From positions 7,691,501 to 7,755,500 of the forward strand of contig AP017424.1 in NCBI GenBank assembly GCA_002355495.1: a stretch of 64,000 bases of DNA, written 5' to 3'. The stretch's first letter is position 1. Every line of letters starts with the position of its first letter. The translations under genes were made by a program, and so were the position numbers. Below the pieces are notes generated by a model, which ran no database searches, was not told the DNA's origin, and worked only from the letters and a program-made list of their open reading frames with translations. The DNA comes from Streptomyces laurentii (GTDB lineage Bacteria; Actinomycetota; Actinomycetes; Streptomycetales; Streptomycetaceae). This document shows, piece by piece, positions 8,024-16,724 of the stretch.

Positions 8024-8872
8024 ATGCCCGAGATCGTCAACACCGCCCAGGCGCAGGCGTGGAACGGCCCCGAGGGTGCTCACTGGGCCCGCCACCAGGA
8101 CCGGTGGAACGCCGTGAACGGCGGATTCGACGAGCCGCTGCTCGACGCCGCCGGCGTCACCGCCGCGCACCGCACCCTCGACATCGGCTGCGGTTCCGGC
8201 CAGACCACCCTCCTCGCCGCCCGTCGCGCTCCACAGGGGCTCGCCCAGGGCCTCGACCTGTCCGGCCCCATGCTGGCCGAGGCCCGCGCCCGTGCCGTAC
8301 GCGAAGGCATCGCCAACGTCTCCTTCACCCAAGGCGACGCGCAGGCACATCCGTTCGAGCCCGGCGGATTCGACGCGGCCATCAGCCGCTACGGGGTGAT
8401 GTTCTTCGCCGACCCCGCGGCGGCCTTCGGCAACATCGGCCGCGCCCTGCGCCCCGGCGGCCGGCTCGCCTTCGTCTGTCCGACCGAACCGGCGCTCAAC
8501 GGCTGGGTGGTGGCCCTGGCTGCACTGCGCGGCATCCTCCCGCTCGGCGACTTCGACCGCCCGGGACGGCCCGGGATGTTCTCCCTGGCGGCACCCGACC
8601 ACGTCCGTGCCGTCCTCGGCGCGGCCGGATACACCGATGTCGCCGTCGAGCAGGTGACGGCGGACGGGAACTGGGGCCAAGGCACCGAGGACGCTGCGGA
8701 CTTCCTGCTGTCGTCCGGACCCGGCCGGCACCTCATGGGCCAGGTCGCGCCGGCCGAGCAGGCCCGGGCCCGGCGCGTGCTCGTCGACCACCTGCGGGAC
8801 CACGAGGCGGCGGACGACGGCACGGTGCGGCTGCGCAGCACGTCCTGGCTGGTCACGGCGACCGCCGCCTGA
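8024..8872 (+). CDS. Class I SAM-dependent methyltransferase (UbiE-like)
   Basis: 282 residues from ATG 8024 with CAGGAG upstream. Motif I is L-D-I-G-C-G-S-G-Q-T-T near residue 56, the acidic motif is G-L-D-L-S-G-P-M-L, and D-A-A-I-S-R-Y-G-V-M-F-F is the post-I strand. R-P-G-G-R-L-A-F-V completes the Rossmann core. The N-terminal W-N-G-P-E-G-A-H-W-A-R-H is typical of a common actinobacterial subgroup of unknown substrate. Control by the adjacent divergent TetR repressor suggests a role in response to a small molecule. Confidence 0.9.
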   Translation: MPEIVNTAQAQAWNGPEGAHWARHQDRWNAVNGGFDEPLLDAAGVTAAHRTLDIGCGSGQTTLLAARRAPQGLAQGLDLSGPMLAEARARAVREGIANVSFTQGDAQAHPFEPGGFDAAISRYGVMFFADPAAAFGNIGRALRPGGRLAFVCPTEPALNGWVVALAALRGILPLGDFDRPGRPGMFSLAAPDHVRAVLGAAGYTDVAVEQVTADGNWGQGTEDAADFLLSSGPGRHLMGQVAPAEQARARRVLVDHLRDHEAADDGTVRLRSTSWLVTATAA

Positions 8873-8883
8873 ACACGGCGTGG

Positions 8884-8913
8884 CCGCCGCCGGGGCGGTC
8901 GCCCCGGCGGCGG
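8884..8913. terminator. Bidirectional hairpin terminator between convergent genes
   Basis: A perfect inverted repeat with 14-bp arms (CCGCCGCCGGGGCG and its complement) and a 2-base spacer, lying exactly between the convergent methyltransferase stop (8872) and the SWIM-protein stop (8919). There is no T-run, which is normal for this type of genome. Confidence 0.8.
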
Positions 8914-8918
8914 GACGG

Positions 8919-10337
8919 CTACCGCAGCGCCGTCGCCAGGGCCGCCGCCGGATCGTGCGCGGCCGGCCCGGCCGGAATCCAGCGGCCGTCCTCCTCGCGG
9001 TACGGCCACCAGCGGCCGTCCTCGCCGAGGCGGAGCTGTCCGTCCCCGCCCACGACCGTCCACCGGGCCGGGTCCGACCCGCGCAGGACGGGACGGTCGT
9101 CCGCGTCCCAGGCCGCCGCCAGCCGGACCTCGGCGCGGCGCAGCGCCTCGGTGTCCGGCGCCCACCGCCCCTCCAGGACCGCGAGAGCGGCCGCACCGCC
9201 GAACCCCCAGGCGTGTACGGCCAGTTCGAGCTCCTCGCGGGTGCGGCCCGAGCCGTCGGCGAGCCGCGCCGTGATCCAGGTGGCCGGGGCGCCGGCGGCC
9301 AGCCGTACCGCGTCCTGACCAACCGTCAGTTCCGGCTCGGTGAACGCCGACGAGGCCCCGGACAGCAACCGGTGCGCCCGCGCCGCCGCGTCCGTCACCA
9401 GGAACTCCAGAGCCGCCGGGTCGACGTCCGGACCCGGATCGGACTCCGTGTCGAGAGACGGCGGCTCGCCGGGCGCGGCGGCCGGAACCGGGGGAGCGGG
9501 CAGCGGTGGCAGGATGTCCCGCGCCGCGAACGCCTCCGCGGCCGAGACCCCGGCCGTACCCCGAGCCGCCCCGGATTCCGGCGCCTCGGCCGCACCGGCC
9601 CCGTCCGGCCGTACCCCCGCGGTCTCCCCGCCGGCCGCCTCCGCCGCCCGCGCCGTGCTCCGCTCCTGCAGCGCAGCGATCAGCGCCCGCTCCCCGCGCC
9701 CGCGCAACAGCAGCAGGACGAACGGGTCCTCGTCGAGCAGCCGCGCCACCTGGTAGCAGAGCGCCGCTGTGTGCGGGCAGTGATCCCAGGCTTCACAGGT
9801 GCACTGGGGCTCCAAGTCGCCGATGCCCGGCAGTAGTTCGAGCCCGGCCGCCGCCGCGTCCTCGACCAGGTGCGGTGGCAGTTCGCGATCGAGCAGCGCC
9901 GCGATGTGCCCGGCGCTGTCCACCGCGAGGTCGACCAGCCGGTCCCACGCCTCTCCGGAGAGTTCCTGGACCAGCACGTCACCGCGGTGCGCCGTGCCGT
10001 CCCGGTCCCGCACCACCGCCGTGATCCGTCCTGGTCGCACCGACACCGCGCCCACCACCCCGGCCCGGGCGTACCGCCGGCCGGCCTTCAGCTGCTGTCC
10101 GTCGAGCGCCGTGTCCTCCAGGGCCCGCAGCCAGGCCCGGCCCCACCAGGTGCGGGCGAAACCCGCGCCGTGTACGGGCGGCAGGGCGGCGAAGATCCGC
10201 TCGCTGTCGGCCTTGTCGGCCCTGTCACCCCTGTCGTTGCGGCCGCCGATCCCGCGGCCCCGCCCCTCGCCGTTCTCGTACGCGTCCTCGTCGGCCTCGC
10301 CGCCGGGACCTTCGTACGTGTCCCCGTACGCGTTCAT
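8919..10337 (-). CDS. SWIM zinc-finger protein
   Basis: 472 residues from ATG 10337, which overlaps the helicase stop (ATGA at 10334-10337), so it is translated with the helicase. After an acidic/Gly-rich start, F-A-R-T-W-W-G-R-A-W-L-R-A-L-E begins the conserved part. The SWIM motif C-T-C-x5-H-C-P-H (CxC...CxH) lies near residues 180-190 and should bind zinc. The middle is Ala/Pro-rich and the C-terminal ~160 residues are conserved-looking. SWIM proteins paired with SNF2 helicases are widespread in actinobacteria and probably form a DNA-associated complex; the exact role is not established. Confidence 0.88.
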   Translation of the reverse strand: MNAYGDTYEGPGGEADEDAYENGEGRGRGIGGRNDRGDRADKADSERIFAALPPVHGAGFARTWWGRAWLRALEDTALDGQQLKAGRRYARAGVVGAVSVRPGRITAVVRDRDGTAHRGDVLVQELSGEAWDRLVDLAVDSAGHIAALLDRELPPHLVEDAAAAGLELLPGIGDLEPQCTCEAWDHCPHTAALCYQVARLLDEDPFVLLLLRGRGERALIAALQERSTARAAEAAGGETAGVRPDGAGAAEAPESGAARGTAGVSAAEAFAARDILPPLPAPPVPAAAPGEPPSLDTESDPGPDVDPAALEFLVTDAAARAHRLLSGASSAFTEPELTVGQDAVRLAAGAPATWITARLADGSGRTREELELAVHAWGFGGAAALAVLEGRWAPDTEALRRAEVRLAAAWDADDRPVLRGSDPARWTVVGGDGQLRLGEDGRWWPYREEDGRWIPAGPAAHDPAAALATALR

Positions 10338-13333
10338 CGTCCGTCCTCCCCGCGCAGCCGCACCAGCTCGGCCAGCTCCGCGTCCGTCAGCTCCGTCAGC
10401 GCCGCCTCCCCGCCGCCGAGCACCGAGTCGGCCAACGCGCGTTTGCGCTCCAGGAGTTCCGCGATCCGGTCCTCGACCGTGCCCTCGGCGATCAGCCGGT
10501 GCACCTGCACCGGACGGGTCTGCCCGATCCGGTACGCGCGGTCGGTGGCCTGCTCCTCGACGGCAGGGTTCCACCAGCGGTCGTAGTGCACGACATGGCC
10601 CGCCCGGGTGAGGTTCAGTCCGGTGCCCGCCGCCTTCAACGACAGGAGGAAGACCGGTACTTCGCCGCTCTGGAACCGGGCGACCATGGCCTCCCGCCGC
10701 GGGATCGGCGTCCCCCCGTGCAGGAACTCGGTGGCCACGCCGCGTGCCGCCAGATGCGTCTCCAGCAGACGTCCCATCGCCACGTATTGGGTGAAGACCA
10801 GCACGCTCCCGTCCTCGGTGAGGATGGTGTCCAGCAGCTCGTCGAACAGCTCCAGCTTGCCCGAGCGGCCGACGATCTCCGGCCGTTCCTCCTTCAGGTA
10901 CTGCGCGGGGTGGTTGCAGATCTGCTTGAGGCCCGTCAGCAGCTTGACCACCAGGCCGCGCCGCTCCATCCCGTCGGCCTCGGCGATCGCCGCGAGCGTC
11001 TCGCGCACCACCGCCTCGTACAGCCCCGCCTGCTCCTTCGTGAGGGGCACGGTGCGGTCGGTCTCCGTCTTCGGCGGCAGTTCGGGCGCGATGCCCGGGT
11101 CCGACTTGCGCCGCCGCAGCAGGAACGGCCGTACCAGCGCGGCGAGTCGGGCCGCCGCGGCCGGATCGTTGCCGCTCTCGACGGGATCGGCGTACCGCGT
11201 ACGGAACGCGCCGAGGCCGCCGAGCAGGCCCGGGGTCGTCCAGTCGAGGATCGCCCACAGCTCGGAGAGGTCGTTCTCGACCGGCGTGCCCGACAGCGCC
11301 ACCCGAGCCGCGCCGCCGAGCGTGCGCAGCGCGCGAGCCGTCGCCGCGTACGGGTTCTTGACGTGCTGGGCCTCGTCCGCGACGACCAGACCCCAGCGGC
11401 ACTTGGCGAGCCGGGCCGCGTCGAGCCGCATCGTGCCGTACGTCGTCAGGACGAACTCGCCGTCGGCGAGCCCCTCCAGGGAGCGCGACGTGCCGTGGAA
11501 GCGCCGCACCGGCGTGCCCGGCGCGAACTTCTCGATCTCGCGCTGCCAGTTGCCCATCAGCGAGGCCGGGCAGACCACCAGCGTCGGCCCGGCCGACTCG
11601 GGGTCGGTCTGCCGGTGCAGATGCAGCGCGATCAGGGTGATCGTCTTGCCGAGGCCCATGTCGTCGGCGAGACAGCAGCCGAGCCCGAGCGACGTCATCC
11701 GGTGCAACCAGGCGAGCCCGCGCAGCTGGTAGTCGCGCAGCGTCGCGGTGAGCGCGGCCGGCTGGGTGATCTCCCGCTCGTCGCGTTCGGGGTCGGCGAG
11801 GCGGGCCCGGAGCCGTTCCATCCAGCCGGAGGCCTGGACCTCGATCCGCCGGCCGTCGACCTCGACGCTGCCGGTGAGGACGGCGCCCAGCGCGTCGACC
11901 GGGGTGAGCTTGTCGTCGTGCCGGGCGCGGGCGCGCCGCAGCTCGTCGGGGTCGACGAGCACCCACTGGTCGCGCAGCCGGACGAGCGGGCGGCCGGTCT
12001 CGGCGAGCCGGTCCAGTTCGGCGCGGGAGAGTTCCGTGCCGCCGAGCGAGAACCGCCAGTCGAAGGCGAGCAGGGTGTCGGCGGAGAGCAGCGACGGCAT
12101 GCCGTCGCCCCGGCCCTGGAAACCCGTGCCCGCCCCCGTCTTCCCGCTGGTGTCCTCGTCCGGCGGGCCGATCACGGCGCGGGTCGTGAGCCGCTGCGCG
12201 AGGTCGCGCGGCCAGTGGACGCGGACCCCGGCGGCCGCGAGCGCGCGGGCGGCCGGGCCGAGGAGTTCGGCGATCTCCTCGTCGGCCGGCTCCATCGCGT
12301 CCGGTACGGCCGCGGTCAGCAGCGGTGAGAGCGGCGGCCAGGCGCGCGCCGCCCGGCGCAGCGCGAGCAGCGCGTCCAGCCGGGCACGCGCCCCGAAGGC
12401 GGCGGCCGCGGGTGTCGTGCCCGACCACACGTCCCCGGCGTCGGCCACGAGCGTCGGGTCGGCGACGGAGTGCATCTGCAGCACGATACGGAAGGACGGA
12501 GTCCCGTCCCCGTCTCCGGAGCCTGCGGCCGGCTCGTCCCCGAGCACCTTGTCGGTGGTGAACTCGGGCCCCGTGCCCACCAGTTCGACGCGCAGCGACA
12601 GCCGAACGCCCGCGTCGTGTCCGGCGGCCACATCGGCGGCCCAGGCGCGCAGCCCGGGGCGGCGCTGATACCGCCCGCCGTCGTCGGAGGCGGCGAAGGC
12701 GGAACTTCCGGCGGCGAGTGCGGCGGCGGGAGTACGGGGGAGGGTGTCGGCGACCGCGTCGGTGAACGCCCGCAGCAGCCCTTCCGGTTCGGGCAGCAGC
12801 AGGTCGCCGTCCTCGCCCGGTTCGGGCAGCGGTACGGCGTGCGCCGACGGGGGCATGGCCGCGGCCAGATCGCGCAGCGCCGCCACGTCCTCCGCGGCGA
12901 GCGGGCCGGCCCGCCAGGCGTCGTGGTCGCCGGCGGTGAGCCCCGGCAGGACGAGGCCCCGGGCGACCAGATCCAGCGCGAACAGGGTGGCCGCTCCCCA
13001 GAACGCGGCCGACGGCGAGGCGTCCGGTGCGAAGCGCGCCCGGGCGAGGACGGGCAGCGCGGCCCGTACGGGGAGATGGACGGCGTCGACGGGGCGCGGC
13101 CGGACGTCGTCGCCGACGACGGTCAGCGTGGCCCGGGTCCCGTCGCCGTCCGGGACCGCCGTGTCGGCGGACCAGAAGGCGAACCGGCCCGCCCGGTACG
13201 GGTCGGCGGGCAGGAAGAGAGCGTGACAGCGGGCGAGCCCGGAGGCGGGCGCGGGAGTGGGTGAGGGCGCGGGCGGCGGGGTGGGCGCGGGGCGGGGCGA
13301 GGACGGGGGCGGCTGCGAAGGCGACTGCGACAA
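10334..13333 (-). CDS. SNF2-family DEAD/DEAH-box helicase
   Basis: About 1000 residues. The N-terminal ~500 residues are a non-catalytic region, starting with a Pro/Ser-rich tail. The helicase core has Walker A (D-D-M-G-L-G-K-T), the D-E-A-Q box in V-V-A-D-E-A-Q-H-V-K-N-P, S-G-T-P-V-E-N-D, and the C-terminal lobe ending D-R-A-Y-R-I-G-Q-T-R-P-V. This is the standard bacterial SNF2 layout. The start is uncertain: TTG 13333 sits five bases after GAGGA, with GTG 13336 and TTG 13345 as alternatives. It is the first gene of a two-gene operon with the SWIM protein. Confidence 0.92.
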   Translation of the reverse strand: MSQSPSQPPPSSPRPAPTPPPAPSPTPAPASGLARCHALFLPADPYRAGRFAFWSADTAVPDGDGTRATLTVVGDDVRPRPVDAVHLPVRAALPVLARARFAPDASPSAAFWGAATLFALDLVARGLVLPGLTAGDHDAWRAGPLAAEDVAALRDLAAAMPPSAHAVPLPEPGEDGDLLLPEPEGLLRAFTDAVADTLPRTPAAALAAGSSAFAASDDGGRYQRRPGLRAWAADVAAGHDAGVRLSLRVELVGTGPEFTTDKVLGDEPAAGSGDGDGTPSFRIVLQMHSVADPTLVADAGDVWSGTTPAAAAFGARARLDALLALRRAARAWPPLSPLLTAAVPDAMEPADEEIAELLGPAARALAAAGVRVHWPRDLAQRLTTRAVIGPPDEDTSGKTGAGTGFQGRGDGMPSLLSADTLLAFDWRFSLGGTELSRAELDRLAETGRPLVRLRDQWVLVDPDELRRARARHDDKLTPVDALGAVLTGSVEVDGRRIEVQASGWMERLRARLADPERDEREITQPAALTATLRDYQLRGLAWLHRMTSLGLGCCLADDMGLGKTITLIALHLHRQTDPESAGPTLVVCPASLMGNWQREIEKFAPGTPVRRFHGTSRSLEGLADGEFVLTTYGTMRLDAARLAKCRWGLVVADEAQHVKNPYAATARALRTLGGAARVALSGTPVENDLSELWAILDWTTPGLLGGLGAFRTRYADPVESGNDPAAAARLAALVRPFLLRRRKSDPGIAPELPPKTETDRTVPLTKEQAGLYEAVVRETLAAIAEADGMERRGLVVKLLTGLKQICNHPAQYLKEERPEIVGRSGKLELFDELLDTILTEDGSVLVFTQYVAMGRLLETHLAARGVATEFLHGGTPIPRREAMVARFQSGEVPVFLLSLKAAGTGLNLTRAGHVVHYDRWWNPAVEEQATDRAYRIGQTRPVQVHRLIAEGTVEDRIAELLERKRALADSVLGGGEAALTELTDAELAELVRLRGEDGR

Positions 13334-13407
13334 CACATTCCTCAAGTTTGACTAGCGGGTCGGGCGGCCGAGGGTACCTCAACTTCTGCTCCTCGCGCCG
13401 ACCTTGA

Positions 13408-13427
13408 CCCGTGACGTGCGTCACGGG
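13408..13427. promoter_or_regulatory. Perfect 9-bp inverted repeat fitting the Streptomyces Crp site pattern
   Basis: CCCGTGACG-TG-CGTCACGGG is a perfect dyad. It contains GTGACGTGCGTCAC (13411-13424), which fits the GTG-N6-GNCAC pattern described for Streptomyces Crp. It lies between the divergent helicase and desaturase genes and could serve either promoter. Confidence 0.55.
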
Positions 13428-13460
13428 CGACCCGTAAGGGTGCCCCTCCGGGTGGTTCTC

Positions 13461-13482
13461 GGGGTGGGGCAGACCCCACCCC
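13461..13482. repeat. GC-rich inverted repeat upstream of the desaturase gene
   Basis: GGGGTGGGG and CCCCACCCC flank a CAGA loop, giving a perfect 9-bp stem about 150 bp before the desaturase start. It may be a leader hairpin, a terminator for stray transcription or part of a regulatory region. Nothing else of coding character is seen in the 13334-13634 gap. Confidence 0.6.
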
Positions 13483-13634
13483 GCGTCCCCGGGACGGCCC
13501 CCGACCTGGTCCGGGTGGTGCCGTCATGGCCCGGGACACCCCCCGATCCGTACGTTTTCGGACAGCCGACGCGAACCCTGTGACGGCCCCTCCCGAAGCC
13601 GCAGCGCGCACCTTAACCGTCCCCGGAGATCCCT

Positions 13635-14735
13635 ATGCCCCAGGCCACCGCCGCGCCCCTCGCGCCGCCCGCCGCGTCACCCGCCCCGGACCGCGCCCGC
13701 CGCCCCCGTGCCGGCAGCGAGTTCGCGCCCCTCCTGCGTACCGTCAAGGAACAGGGACTCCTCGTCCACCGCCCCGGCTGGTACGCCCGGGACATCGCGG
13801 TCACCCTCCTCGGCGTCGCCGCCGTGATCACCGCACTCACCCTCATCGGCCCCTCCTGGTGGACGCTGCCGCTCGCCCTCCCTCTCGCGCTGCTCTCCGC
13901 CCGCGCCGCCTTCGTCGGCCACGACGCGGGCCACGCCCAGATCACCGGAAACCGCCGCGTCAGCCGGTTCGTCCAGCTCGTCCACGCCAACCTGCTCCTC
14001 GGCATGAGCCGCGAATGGTGGAACGACAAGCACAACCGCCACCACGCCCACCCCAACCACCTCGACAAGGACCCCGACGTCGCCGCCGACATCCTGGTCT
14101 TCGCCGACCACCAGGCCGCCGGCCGCACCGGACTGCGCGGCTTCCTCACCCGCCACCAGGCCTGGCTCTTCTTCCCGCTGACCACCTTGGAGGGCATCGC
14201 CCTCAAGGTGTACGGGATCCAGTCCCTGCTCTCCCGCACCGGACCCTGCCGCACCCGCCGCGACCGCCTCGTCGAGGGAGCCCTGCTCCTCGCCCACGTC
14301 GCCGGCTACGCGGCCCTGCTCCTGACCCTGCTGACCCCGCTCCAGGCCCTCGTCTTCGCGCTCCTGCACCAGATGCTGTTCGGCCTCCACCTGGGCCTCG
14401 CCTTCGCCCCCAACCACAAGGGCATGGAGCGTCCCGACAACCACCCGGACGGCGATTCCTGGGGCCACCTGCGCCGCCAGGTCCTCACCTCCCGCAACAT
14501 CCGCGGCGGCGCCGTCACCGACTGGTTCCTCGGCGGGCTCAACTACCAGATCGAGCACCACCTCTTCCCGAGCATGCCGCGGCCCCATCTGCGCCTCGCC
14601 CGGCCCGCCGTGCTCGCCCACTGCCGGGCGCTCGGGCTCCCGTACACCGAGACCGGCTTCGCCGACTCGTACCGGCAGGTCCTCGGGCATCTGCACGAGG
14701 TGGGCGCACCGCTGCGCGCCGAGGGGGTCGCATAG
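13635..14735 (+). CDS. Membrane fatty acid desaturase
   Basis: 366 residues with hydrophobic segments at about 48-88 and 215-255. The three di-iron histidine boxes are H-D-A-G-H near residue 96, H-N-R-H-H near 132 and Q-I-E-H-H near 305. The Q in the last box marks the front-end/acyl-lipid desaturase subgroup. It introduces a double bond into a fatty acyl chain using O2 and electrons from ferredoxin, acting at the membrane. GGAG precedes ATG 13635. The MOSC protein follows 47 bp downstream on the same strand, but no functional link is evident. Confidence 0.92.
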   Translation: MPQATAAPLAPPAASPAPDRARRPRAGSEFAPLLRTVKEQGLLVHRPGWYARDIAVTLLGVAAVITALTLIGPSWWTLPLALPLALLSARAAFVGHDAGHAQITGNRRVSRFVQLVHANLLLGMSREWWNDKHNRHHAHPNHLDKDPDVAADILVFADHQAAGRTGLRGFLTRHQAWLFFPLTTLEGIALKVYGIQSLLSRTGPCRTRRDRLVEGALLLAHVAGYAALLLTLLTPLQALVFALLHQMLFGLHLGLAFAPNHKGMERPDNHPDGDSWGHLRRQVLTSRNIRGGAVTDWFLGGLNYQIEHHLFPSMPRPHLRLARPAVLAHCRALGLPYTETGFADSYRQVLGHLHEVGAPLRAEGVA

Positions 14736-14782
14736 GGTCGGGACGTCCAAGCGGGAGAATCGGGAGAAGGGGCCCCCACACG

Positions 14783-15364
14783 ATGAGCACGGACACGGAC
14801 ACAGGTGCGGACACGGAAGCGATGACGGCCGCCGTCGTCGCGGTCAGCAGCAACGGCGTCTACTCGTTCACCAAGCCCAACCAGGAGAGCATCACGCTCC
14901 TCGCCGGGCTCGGCGTCGAGGGCGACATCCACGCCGGTGTCACCGTCAAGCACCGTTCCCGGGTCGCCAAGGACCCCACCGTGCCCAACCTGCGCCAGGT
15001 CCACCTCATCCACACCGAACTCTTCGAGGAGGTGGCGGGCGCCGGCTTCGAGGTCCGTCCCGGCGACCTCGGCGAGAACGTCACCACCCGGGGCATCGAC
15101 CTGCTCGGCCTGCCGGTCGGCACCCGGCTGCACCTCGGCCCCGAGGCCGTCGTGGAGGTCACCGGACTGCGCAACCCCTGCGCCCAGATCGACGTCTTCC
15201 GGCACGGACTGCTCAAGCAGGTCCTGGGCCGCGACGAGGACGGTCGGATCGTCCGCAAGGCGGGCATCATGTCGGTCGTGCTGACCGGCGGGGAGATACG
15301 GCCGGGCGACACGATCCGCGTCGAGCTCCCGGCCGGCCCGCACCGCCGTCTGGGACGGGTCTGA
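14783..15364 (+). CDS. MOSC domain protein
   Basis: 193 residues from ATG 14783, preceded by GGGAGAAGGGG; a second in-frame ATG thirteen codons later is an alternative. The MOSC fold is recognised by G-V-E-G-D-I-H-A-G-V near residue 48, L-R-Q-V-H-L-I-H, P-G-D-L-G-E-N-V-T-T-R-G and the conserved Cys in R-N-P-C-A-Q-I-D. MOSC proteins carry or transfer sulphur and bind molybdenum cofactor. The single-domain form is usually linked to detoxification of N-hydroxylated compounds or cofactor sulphuration. No molybdoenzyme gene is nearby. Confidence 0.9.
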   Translation: MSTDTDTGADTEAMTAAVVAVSSNGVYSFTKPNQESITLLAGLGVEGDIHAGVTVKHRSRVAKDPTVPNLRQVHLIHTELFEEVAGAGFEVRPGDLGENVTTRGIDLLGLPVGTRLHLGPEAVVEVTGLRNPCAQIDVFRHGLLKQVLGRDEDGRIVRKAGIMSVVLTGGEIRPGDTIRVELPAGPHRRLGRV

Positions 15365-15473
15365 CCACCCGGCAGGACCGCTCCCGCCGGACCGTGAGCC
15401 GCGACGTCGGCCGCACCCGGGTCACGCTCCGCCACCACCCCCGCGGCACGGCGCTCCGCCCTACGATCGGGCG

Positions 15474-16697
15474 ATGACCACGACATCCGGCACCACCGAC
15501 TCACTCGCTGTCGCCCAGCGCTCGCTGGGCGACAGCGCCGTCCGCTACCCCTTATGGCCTCCGCTGACCAGCGGCTGCCCGAAGACCAGCACCGAGGACG
15601 TCGCGTACCCGGCCGAGGTCGACTACGCGTACGACCGCGTCCCCGCCGGCTTCTTCGACCAGCGGCTCCCGCACACCGGTCACGAGCGATGGGCCCCGCT
15701 TCTCCCGCCGCTCCTGGCACCCGGCCTCGGCGAGGGCGGCACCCCGCTGGTGGAACTCGAACCCGGCGTCTACGTCAAGGACGAGTCCCGCAACCCCACC
15801 TGGAGCCACAAGGACCGGCTGAACCGCTGCACGGTCAGCGCCGCCCTGGGCGCGGGGGCACCCGGCGTCGTCGTCGCCTCCTCCGGCAACCACGGTGCCT
15901 CCGCCGCCGCGTTCGCGGCCCGCGCCGGACTGCGCTGCGTCGTCCTCGCCGACCCCGGGGTGCCGCCGGCGATGGACGCCTTCCTGCGCGCGTACGGCGC
16001 CGTCGTCCTGCCCGTGCCGAAGGCGGCCCGCTGGCCGCTCACCCGGCGGATCGCGGAGCGATTCGGGCTCCACCCGGTCAGCAACATGACGCGCACCCAC
16101 ACCGGCCATGCCTTCGGGGCCGAGGGCTACAAGACCGTCGCGTACGAGATCCACGCCGAACTGGGCGTCCCCGCGGCCGTCTTCGTCCCCACCGGCTACG
16201 GGGAGCTGCTGTTCGGCATCGGGAAGGGGTTCGCCGAGCTGCGCCGCCTCGGGGTGACGGACCGGGTGCCCCCGCTGATCGCCTGCGAACCGGCGGCCGG
16301 CGGACCGCTCGCCGCAGCTTTGGACCGGGGTCTGCCCGCGACGCGGGTGGAGGTCGGCGCCACCGGCGCGGACGGCATCGCCTGCGCGGTGAGCGGGTAT
16401 CGCGGGGTCCTCGCGGTACGGGACAGTGGCGGCCGCTCGATGCTGCTCACGGACGAGTGCCTGCGCGCCGCGCAGGCCGAGTTGGCCCGCGCCGGGATGT
16501 GGGCCGAGCTGTCGGCGGCGGCCGGCCTGGCCGGACTGCGGTCCTGCGCCGTCGGGGAGTTCGACGGGCCGGTGGTCTGCGTCTCCACGTCCAGCGGGTT
16601 CAAGGGCCGGGGCGTGGGCGAGGACCGCAGCGAGCCGGTGCCGCCCGAATGGGAGGCCGTACGGGCCCGGCTGCGGGCGGCCGGGCTCGACGACTGA
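15474..16697 (+). CDS. PLP-dependent fold-II enzyme (threonine synthase / cysteate synthase-like)
   Basis: 407 residues. The PLP-binding Lys is in N-P-T-W-S-H-K-D-R near residue 113, the phosphate/substrate loop is S-S-G-N-H-G-A-S-A near 142, and S-T-S-S-G-F-K-G-R-G lies near the end. The family performs beta-replacement or beta/gamma-elimination; threonine synthase, cysteate synthase and diaminopropionate ammonia-lyase relatives cannot be separated by eye. The primary threonine synthase normally sits with hom and thrB, absent here, so this is probably a specialised paralogue. The ATG at 15474 has only a weak ribosome binding site and a long palindrome begins 33 bp inside the gene. Confidence 0.8.
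   Translation: MTTTSGTTDSLAVAQRSLGDSAVRYPLWPPLTSGCPKTSTEDVAYPAEVDYAYDRVPAGFFDQRLPHTGHERWAPLLPPLLAPGLGEGGTPLVELEPGVYVKDESRNPTWSHKDRLNRCTVSAALGAGAPGVVVASSGNHGASAAAFAARAGLRCVVLADPGVPPAMDAFLRAYGAVVLPVPKAARWPLTRRIAERFGLHPVSNMTRTHTGHAFGAEGYKTVAYEIHAELGVPAAVFVPTGYGELLFGIGKGFAELRRLGVTDRVPPLIACEPAAGGPLAAALDRGLPATRVEVGATGADGIACAVSGYRGVLAVRDSGGRSMLLTDECLRAAQAELARAGMWAELSAAAGLAGLRSCAVGEFDGPVVCVSTSSGFKGRGVGEDRSEPVPPEWEAVRARLRAAGLDD
15507..15536. repeat. Perfect 14-bp inverted repeat inside the 5' end of the PLP-enzyme gene
   Basis: GCTGTCGCCCAGCG and its exact complement are separated by two bases. The repeat covers codons 12-21 of the proposed reading frame. An RNA hairpin of this strength next to a start codon would be expected to affect translation; a DNA-level operator is the alternative. 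Confidence 0.85.
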
Positions 16698-16724
16698 CGG
16701 GACGGGGCGAGCCGCCGGGCGGTC

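Noticed and set aside
10338..13424. Extension of the SWIM-protein frame to about 1500 codons
   Set aside because: The upstream part overlaps the SNF2 helicase in another frame and is Arg/Gly-rich without domains; the ATG at 10337 overlapping the helicase stop is the natural start.
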